Of a stretch of DNA of 36,404 nt, positions 32,182-36,404 are shown one piece after another. The DNA lies in contig JAFLBN010000026.1 in assembly GCA_017303395.1 (NCBI GenBank), positions 1 through 36,404 of the forward strand, read 5' to 3'. A program made the position numbers and the translations under genes. The notes beneath the pieces are model-generated. The model saw nothing but the letters and a program-made list of their open reading frames with translations. It was not told the origin of the DNA and did not search any database. Positions within the stretch are counted from its first letter, which is position 1, and every line of letters starts with the position of its first letter. Source of the DNA: Chitinophagales bacterium. Lineage in GTDB: Bacteria > Bacteroidota > Bacteroidia > Chitinophagales > Chitinophagaceae.

Positions 32182-32886
32182 ATGGAAAACGAAAAATTTA
32201 AAGTCCTGTTGGTTGAAGATGATACCAACTTCGGACAAGTACTGAAAAACTACCTTGAGCTGAATGATTTTGTAGTAGAACTGGCAAGAGATGGTATACT
32301 GGGTCTGGCAGCTTTCCGCCGCGAAAAATATGATATATGCCTGCTGGACGTGATGATGCCTAACATGGACGGCTTTACCCTGGCTGAAGAAATACGCAAT
32401 GTAGATCCGGATATTCCTTTGTTCTTCCTGAGTGCTAAGAGCATGAAAGAAGATATACTGAATGGTTACAAACTGGGCGCGGATGATTATATCACCAAAC
32501 CTTTCGATAGCGAAGTATTGCTGCATAAAATCAAAGCAATCCTGAAGCGTAATCAGGAATTGCAGGAAAAACAACACTCTCAGGTAGAGTTTGTTGTAGG
32601 TCGCTACCACTTCAACAGCAAACTGCGCACATTGCAGTTTGACGGTGGTGAACCACAGACACTTTCTCCAAAGGAGAATGAACTGCTGTTGATGTTGTGC
32701 GAATACAAAAACGACTTGCTGCCACGCGATGCTGCGCTGAAGCGCATCTGGGGTAGCGATACTTACTTCAACGGTCGTAGTATGGACGTGTACATTGCCA
32801 AGCTGCGCAAATACCTGAAAGAAGACAGTACAGTGGAAATTGTAAACATCCACGGTAACGGCTTCCGTCTGGTAGTGCCTGAATAG
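32182..32886 (+). CDS. OmpR-type response regulator transcription factor
   Basis: This 234-residue two-component regulator has a receiver domain at about 1-120 and a winged-helix DNA-binding domain at about 135-232. The phospho-acceptor is Asp56 (LLDVMMPNMDG), the switch residue is Ser84 (FFLSAKS) and the conserved lysine is Lys106 (ITKPFD). The winged helix ends with YIAKLRKYLKEDSTVEIVNI and HGNGFRLVVPE. It resembles RprY of Bacteroides and similar regulators. The start is ATG 32182. A TTG-initiated 8-residue extension at 32158 is not credible because it would overlap the promoter box. No histidine kinase gene lies nearby, so its partner must be elsewhere. Confidence 0.95.
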   Translation: MENEKFKVLLVEDDTNFGQVLKNYLELNDFVVELARDGILGLAAFRREKYDICLLDVMMPNMDGFTLAEEIRNVDPDIPLFFLSAKSMKEDILNGYKLGADDYITKPFDSEVLLHKIKAILKRNQELQEKQHSQVEFVVGRYHFNSKLRTLQFDGGEPQTLSPKENELLLMLCEYKNDLLPRDAALKRIWGSDTYFNGRSMDVYIAKLRKYLKEDSTVEIVNIHGNGFRLVVPE

Positions 32887-32911
32887 TTCAGATTATTTTC
32901 AAGTTTTATAT

Positions 32912-32940
32912 ATAGGTGGCTTTTGCCACCTATTTTCTTT
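32912..32940 (+). terminator. Intrinsic terminator after the response regulator gene
   Basis: Arms ATAGGTGGC (32912-32920) and GCCACCTAT (32925-32933) form a perfect 9-bp stem with a TTTT loop, followed by TTTCTTT. It isolates the response regulator from the pssA operon that follows. Confidence 0.9.
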
Positions 32941-32995
32941 TCAGGTGGTTTGGTTTAGCCTGTGTTCACCTTTCTTTTATTACTTTTACGCCCTC

Positions 32996-33760
32996 ATGAG
33001 GCATTTACCAAATCTGCTGACATTAGCTAATCTGTTTTGTGGCTGCATAGCCATCGCCTTCACGCTCAATTCGCAACCGTTTCTAGCGGCTGTAAATGGC
33101 ATGGAATACTGGATTGTAGGTACAGAGCAGGCGTACTGGGGAAGCATCTTCATATTTGCTGCTGCTATTTGCGATATGTTGGACGGTGCCGCTGCAAGAG
33201 CGCTCAGGGTATCGTCATCTATAGGTGCAGACCTCGATTCGCTGGCAGATGTGGTCTCTTTTGGCGTAGCGCCGTCAATGATACTCTTCAAGCTGTTGTG
33301 GGCGTCCCATATGTCTCAACCAAACGCGCTGGATGTAAGTATGCTGGCTATGAGCCCTGCTTTTCTGGTGGCTTGTTTTGGTGCGCTGAGGCTGGCAAGG
33401 TTCAATGTTACCATTTCGGAACAGAAATCATCCTTTATAGGCATGCCAATACCTGCAGTAGGTGTTTTTGTGGCTTTCCTGCCGCTTATCAACTTCTATA
33501 ACCCGATGGGGCTTGGTATAATGATATTGAACAAATGGGTGCTTTATGTCATCATAGCGCTGATGTGCTGGTTGATGGTATCTAAAGTGCGTTTTATAAA
33601 GTTTATGCCTGCAAAATGGCAACTGGCCTACTTCTGGCCACAAGCTGTGATAATTGTGGCTGGACTTGCAGCCATACCTATGCTGCACGTAGCTGCGCTG
33701 CCGCTGGCATTTATACTATACATACTTTTGTCTTTTATTTACAAACCGAAAGAAGCATAA
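32996..33760 (+). CDS. pssA: CDP-diacylglycerol-serine O-phosphatidyltransferase
   Basis: This membrane enzyme joins CDP-diacylglycerol and serine to make phosphatidylserine, the precursor of phosphatidylethanolamine. From the ATG at 32996 it has 254 residues and about seven membrane helices. The CDP-alcohol phosphotransferase motif DG(x2)AR(x8)G(x3)D(x3)D is complete, with Asp63, Gly64, Arg68, Gly77, Asp81 and Asp85. The N terminus MRHLPNLLTLANLFCG is typical of PssA. An in-frame start at 32945 would lie inside the terminator region and was rejected. A near-promoter TACTTTTA lies 7 bp before the ATG, so this may be a near-leaderless transcript. The gene heads a run with purS, rsmI and an SDR gene. 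Confidence 0.94.
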   Translation: MRHLPNLLTLANLFCGCIAIAFTLNSQPFLAAVNGMEYWIVGTEQAYWGSIFIFAAAICDMLDGAAARALRVSSSIGADLDSLADVVSFGVAPSMILFKLLWASHMSQPNALDVSMLAMSPAFLVACFGALRLARFNVTISEQKSSFIGMPIPAVGVFVAFLPLINFYNPMGLGIMILNKWVLYVIIALMCWLMVSKVRFIKFMPAKWQLAYFWPQAVIIVAGLAAIPMLHVAALPLAFILYILLSFIYKPKEA

Positions 33761-33772
33761 AATAATATACAG

Positions 33773-34024
33773 ATGAAATATACTGCTCACATCAACGTAA
33801 TGCCTTTGAAAGAATTGCTGGACCCACAAGGTAAAGCTGTAAACAACAGCCTGCACAATCTGGGCCTGACAGCAGTACAGGATGTACGCATTGGTAAACA
33901 CATCACCCTGCATGTAGAAGCAGCAGACAAAGTAGCGGCAGAACAAGCTGTGAAAGATGCGTGCAGCAAGCTGTTGGCAAATCCGGTGATGGAGTCTTAC
34001 GAATTCAGCATTACAGAAGGATAA
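33773..34024 (+). CDS. purS: Phosphoribosylformylglycinamidine synthase subunit PurS
   Basis: This 83-residue protein is a PurS subunit, needed with PurL and PurQ for the fourth step of purine synthesis. It shows the family fold pattern: YTAHINVMPLKELLDPQGKA, then NLGLTAVQDVRIGKHI and AVKDACSKLLANPVMESYEF. The start ATG lies 12 bp after the pssA stop and rsmI begins 6 bp after its stop. Usual neighbours such as purL, purQ and purC are not present here. The family call rests on length and the conserved opening. Confidence 0.9.
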   Translation: MKYTAHINVMPLKELLDPQGKAVNNSLHNLGLTAVQDVRIGKHITLHVEAADKVAAEQAVKDACSKLLANPVMESYEFSITEG

Positions 34025-34030
34025 TACAGC

Positions 34031-34699
34031 ATGCGCCTGTACCTTGTTCCGTCTCCCATAGGTAATCTCGGCGATATTACGTACCGTGCAGTAGAGGTAT
34101 TGAAGAATGCAGACGTGATTCTTTGCGAAGACACACGTACCAGCAGCGTACTCCTGAAGCACTACGGCATACAAAAGCCGCTGACACCTTACCATCAGCA
34201 TAACGAGCACAAAATACTTGCCCACCTTGTAGAGCAACTGCAGGCAGGCAAAACCTTTGCACTGATAACAGATGCAGGTACACCGGGCATTTCAGACCCC
34301 GGTTTTCTGCTTTTGAGGGAGTGTCTTAAACACGATATACCTGTAGAATGCCTGCCGGGTGCTACGGCCTTTGTGCCTGCATTGGTGCAAAGCGGCATAC
34401 CCAGCAACAGATTTGCCTTTGAGGGCTTTCTGCCACTGAAAAAGGGGCGCCATACCATGCTAACTAAGCTGGCAGAGGAGGAGCGTACGATAATACTCTA
34501 CGAATCGCCGCACAGGCTGGCAAAAGCACTGAAAGAACTGGCAGAATATTTGGGTGCCGATAGGCAGGCAGCTGTGTGCCGTGAGCTTACCAAAATGTTT
34601 GAGGAAACAAGGAAAGGTACATTGGCAGAACTGGCCGACCACTATGAAAAACACGCCCCCAAAGGCGAAATAGTACTGGTAATAGCCGGGAAAGAATAG
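34031..34699 (+). CDS. rsmI: 16S rRNA (cytidine(1402)-2'-O)-methyltransferase
   Basis: RsmI methylates the ribose of C1402 in the 16S rRNA decoding centre, using S-adenosylmethionine. Motifs are intact: LVPSPIGNLGDIT at the N terminus, CEDTRTSS, ITDAGTPGISDPG, then LPGATAFVPAL. At 222 residues it is shorter than the E. coli enzyme (~286), lacking the C-terminal helical part. The missing part is not the SAM or active site. It is translated in a run between purS and the SDR gene. Confidence 0.95.
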   Translation: MRLYLVPSPIGNLGDITYRAVEVLKNADVILCEDTRTSSVLLKHYGIQKPLTPYHQHNEHKILAHLVEQLQAGKTFALITDAGTPGISDPGFLLLRECLKHDIPVECLPGATAFVPALVQSGIPSNRFAFEGFLPLKKGRHTMLTKLAEEERTIILYESPHRLAKALKELAEYLGADRQAAVCRELTKMFEETRKGTLAELADHYEKHAPKGEIVLVIAGKE

Positions 34700-34729
34700 A
34701 TTTTCAAACGTAGTAAAACATATAACAAC

Positions 34730-35518
34730 ATGCTTTCGATGAACCTGAGCGGGAAGACCGCATTGGTAGCAGGCAGTACCCAGGGTATAGGTTTTGCAAG
34801 TGCACAGGCATTGGCATCACTTGGTGCCAATTGTGTGCTGATAGCGCGCAATGAAGAAGCATTAAAAGCGGCAGTAGCAAAGCTGGAAGCCGCTGCAGGA
34901 CAGCAACACAGCTATCTGGTAGCCGATTTTAGTAATCCTGCAAATGTGCAGGAAGCAGTAAGCGGTTTTGTGCAAAATAACACCATCCATATACTGGTAA
35001 ATAATACCGGAGGGCCTGCTGCAGGGCCTATTGTTGATGCTGCTCCTGATAATTTTCTGCAGGCTTTTCAACAACATTTGATTTGTAACCACATCCTTGC
35101 TACACTTGCATTACCGGGTATGAAGACTGCAGGCTATGGCAGGATTATCAACGTGATTTCGACCTCGGTAAAAATACCGCTGAAAGGTTTGGGTGTTTCC
35201 AATACCATACGCGGGGCAGTTGCCAGCTGGGCAAAAACAATGGCTAATGAGCTGGCACCATTCGGAATCACGGTAAATAATGTGCTGCCGGGCGCTACAG
35301 CAACCGCTAGGCTGGAGAATATCATCACCAACAAATCTGCCAAAACAGGCACTGCGCTTGATGAGGTGGAAAAAGAAATGCTGGAAGAGATACCGGCCAA
35401 ACGCTTCGGAAAGCCAGAGGAAATAGCAGCAATGGTGGCATTTCTGGCTTCTCCTGCAGCAGGTTATGTAAATGGCACCAGCATACCGGTAGATGGTGGC
35501 AGAACGGGCAGCATATAG
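34730..35518 (+). CDS. SDR family oxidoreductase lacking the YxxxK pair
   Basis: This 262-residue protein has the Rossmann fold of the short-chain dehydrogenase family. The cofactor loop reads AGSTQGIG (residues 14-21) in place of TGxxxGIG, and the NNTGG motif is at 91-95. The catalytic serine could be Ser144. Where YxxxK should stand, the sequence reads SNTIR (157-161), so both Tyr and Lys are missing. Such a replacement (Ser, Arg) is known in a BKR-like SDR subgroup. It still has the C-terminal PVDGGRTGS end. A reductase or a binding role without catalysis is possible. It is the last gene of the pssA run. Confidence 0.9.
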   Translation: MLSMNLSGKTALVAGSTQGIGFASAQALASLGANCVLIARNEEALKAAVAKLEAAAGQQHSYLVADFSNPANVQEAVSGFVQNNTIHILVNNTGGPAAGPIVDAAPDNFLQAFQQHLICNHILATLALPGMKTAGYGRIINVISTSVKIPLKGLGVSNTIRGAVASWAKTMANELAPFGITVNNVLPGATATARLENIITNKSAKTGTALDEVEKEMLEEIPAKRFGKPEEIAAMVAFLASPAAGYVNGTSIPVDGGRTGSI

Positions 35519-35525
35519 TTGATGC

Positions 35526-35552
35526 CCAATGCCTATCATATTGGTTTTATTT
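35526..35552 (+). terminator. Weak intrinsic terminator after the SDR gene
   Basis: A 5-bp stem CCAAT/ATTGG (35526-35530 and 35540-35544) has a 9-nt loop and is followed by TTTTATTTATT. The stem is short, so it may not be functional. Confidence 0.4.
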
Positions 35553-35784
35553 ATTAGTGTATAGTTTTTGTTACGAAAGGCATTAAAAAACCATTAAACG
35601 GGGCGGTGCTTTTTAGTGACTTTCAGGTGACAAAAACAAATTGTCAGAATTAAAATATCCTCTGAAACCCTTGCCAGTATTGAAAAACATTTTTTAACAA
35701 ATGTGTATAAACTTTCGTCATTGTGTTGTAATTTCGCCCCTGCTTTGTCTAAAAGGAACGTTAATTTTAAAAAAATCATTCCTA

Positions 35785-36404
35785 GTGTCAGAATTTATTA
35801 AGCCGATGGTTCGGAGTATTGCCCAAGGTGTGATTGCCTTGGTGTTTACGCTATTCGTATTTAACATCCCTGCTATAGCCGCACCAGATGGTAAGGCTCT
35901 ATTCATGTCAAACTGTGCCAGCTGTCACAATCCTTTGAAGGATGCAACAGGTCCTGCGCTGAAAGGCGTGGATACCCGCGTGCCAAACAAAGAGTGGTTG
36001 TACAAATGGGTGAAAAACTCAGCAGCTGTTATTTCAAGTGGCGACAAGTATGCAACTGACTTGTATGCTAAGTGGAATAAAACAGCAATGACTGCGTTCC
36101 CTAACCTGTCGAACGAAGAAATCGACGCTATCGTTACCTATGTAAACTCTGTAGAAGAGAAGAAAAAAGACGATGGTAAAGGTGCAGGTGCTGCTACTTC
36201 AGCAAAAGATGCTGAAGGCAACAACTGGATATACAGTCTGGTAACAATCATCCTGCTTGCACTGGCTTTCATCCTGTGGAGGGTGAACAGCGGCCTGCAA
36301 CGTGTGGCTAATGAAAAAGACGGCGTTCCGAACGTAAAAGAAATTCCTTTCTACCGTAATAAAGTAGTAATAGCTATGACGGTTATTCTGGCCTTCATCT
36401 TTGC
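35785..36404 (+). CDS. actA: Alternative complex III subunit ActA-like cytochrome c (3'-truncated by window edge)
   Basis: This gene has no stop in the window. The visible 206 codons begin with GTG 35785; an ATG at 35806 is the alternative. A signal peptide or membrane anchor (residues 12-33, IAQGVIALVFTLFVFNIPAI) leads into a class I cytochrome c domain. The heme-binding CASCH has C44, C47 and H48. A likely methionine ligand lies in NKTAMTAFPNLSNEEI. Two membrane segments follow, at about 152-170 and from about 195 to the edge. In other Bacteroidota this N-terminal domain is fused to the pentaheme ActA subunit of quinol:cytochrome c oxidoreductase; the heme region would lie past the edge. 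The rest of the act operon is expected downstream. Confidence 0.85.
   Translation, partial: MSEFIKPMVRSIAQGVIALVFTLFVFNIPAIAAPDGKALFMSNCASCHNPLKDATGPALKGVDTRVPNKEWLYKWVKNSAAVISSGDKYATDLYAKWNKTAMTAFPNLSNEEIDAIVTYVNSVEEKKKDDGKGAGAATSAKDAEGNNWIYSLVTIILLALAFILWRVNSGLQRVANEKDGVPNVKEIPFYRNKVVIAMTVILAFIF

Overview
The window is about 36 kb of a Bacteroidota chromosome, most likely from the Chitinophagaceae/Sphingobacteria side of the phylum. The evidence is two type IX secretion (T9SS) sorting domains of types A and B, a PorP/SprF-family protein, a CCC-motif membrane protein beside a DUF2752 protein, a fused N-terminal cytochrome c of alternative complex III, and several exact TAnnTTTG boxes (the Bacteroidota -7 promoter element) in front of genes. 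The family placement is inference. I see no rRNA, tRNA, CRISPR array, insertion sequence or prophage. Coding density is high and most genes are ordinary chromosomal ones.

Layout. 1-5.1 kb (+): 5'-truncated radA, a small AT-rich orphan ORF, a comF-like phosphoribosyltransferase, a FadL-type outer-membrane channel and an SGNH lipoprotein. 5.1-7.5 kb (-): a secreted leucine-rich-repeat protein, an unknown exported protein and a T9SS type A cargo protein. 7.6-10.4 kb (+): an S41 C-terminal processing protease, then a short operon of an Hpt phosphotransfer protein, a DUF2752 protein and a CCC-motif membrane protein. 10.5-12.7 kb (-): an operon of ECF sigma factor, anti-sigma factor and outer-membrane barrel. 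12.8-15.7 kb (+): an RluB/RsuA-type pseudouridine synthase with a large repetitive charged N-terminal extension, then an amidohydrolase. 15.8-16.6 kb (-): a lipoprotein. 16.7-19.6 kb (+): a short aerotolerance-type (Bat) operon of a DUF58 protein, a BatD-like protein and a VWA protein, whose last gene overlaps tail-to-tail a transglutaminase-like membrane protein. 20.7-22.8 kb (-): uvrB. 22.8-23.3 kb: a 504-bp non-coding gap rich in repeats. 23.3-26.6 kb: a small membrane protein (+), then a flavin reductase, a DUF2911 protein and an unknown four-TM protein (all -). 26.9-32.1 kb (+): a YkuK-like RNase H-fold protein, a 1172-residue T9SS type B cargo with PKD domains, and its PorP/SprF partner. 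32.2-35.5 kb (+): an OmpR-type response regulator, then pssA, purS, rsmI and an atypical SDR. 35.8 kb to the end (+): the start of actA, which has no stop in the window.

How the genes work together. The clear functional units are the sigma/anti-sigma/OMP operon, the Hpt/DUF2752/CCC operon, the Bat-type operon, the T9SS cargo plus PorP/SprF pair, and the start of the alternative complex III operon. Well-formed intrinsic terminators separate most convergent or consecutive units. The notable exception is the junction at 19.5 kb, where two convergent genes overlap by 87 bp.

I did not find a clear, wholly new multi-gene system. The best candidates for follow-up are the transglutaminase-like gene and its antisense overlap, the repeat-expanded pseudouridine synthase, the SDR lacking the YxxxK pair, the structured non-coding region upstream of uvrB, and the unknown four-TM protein with a structured leader.
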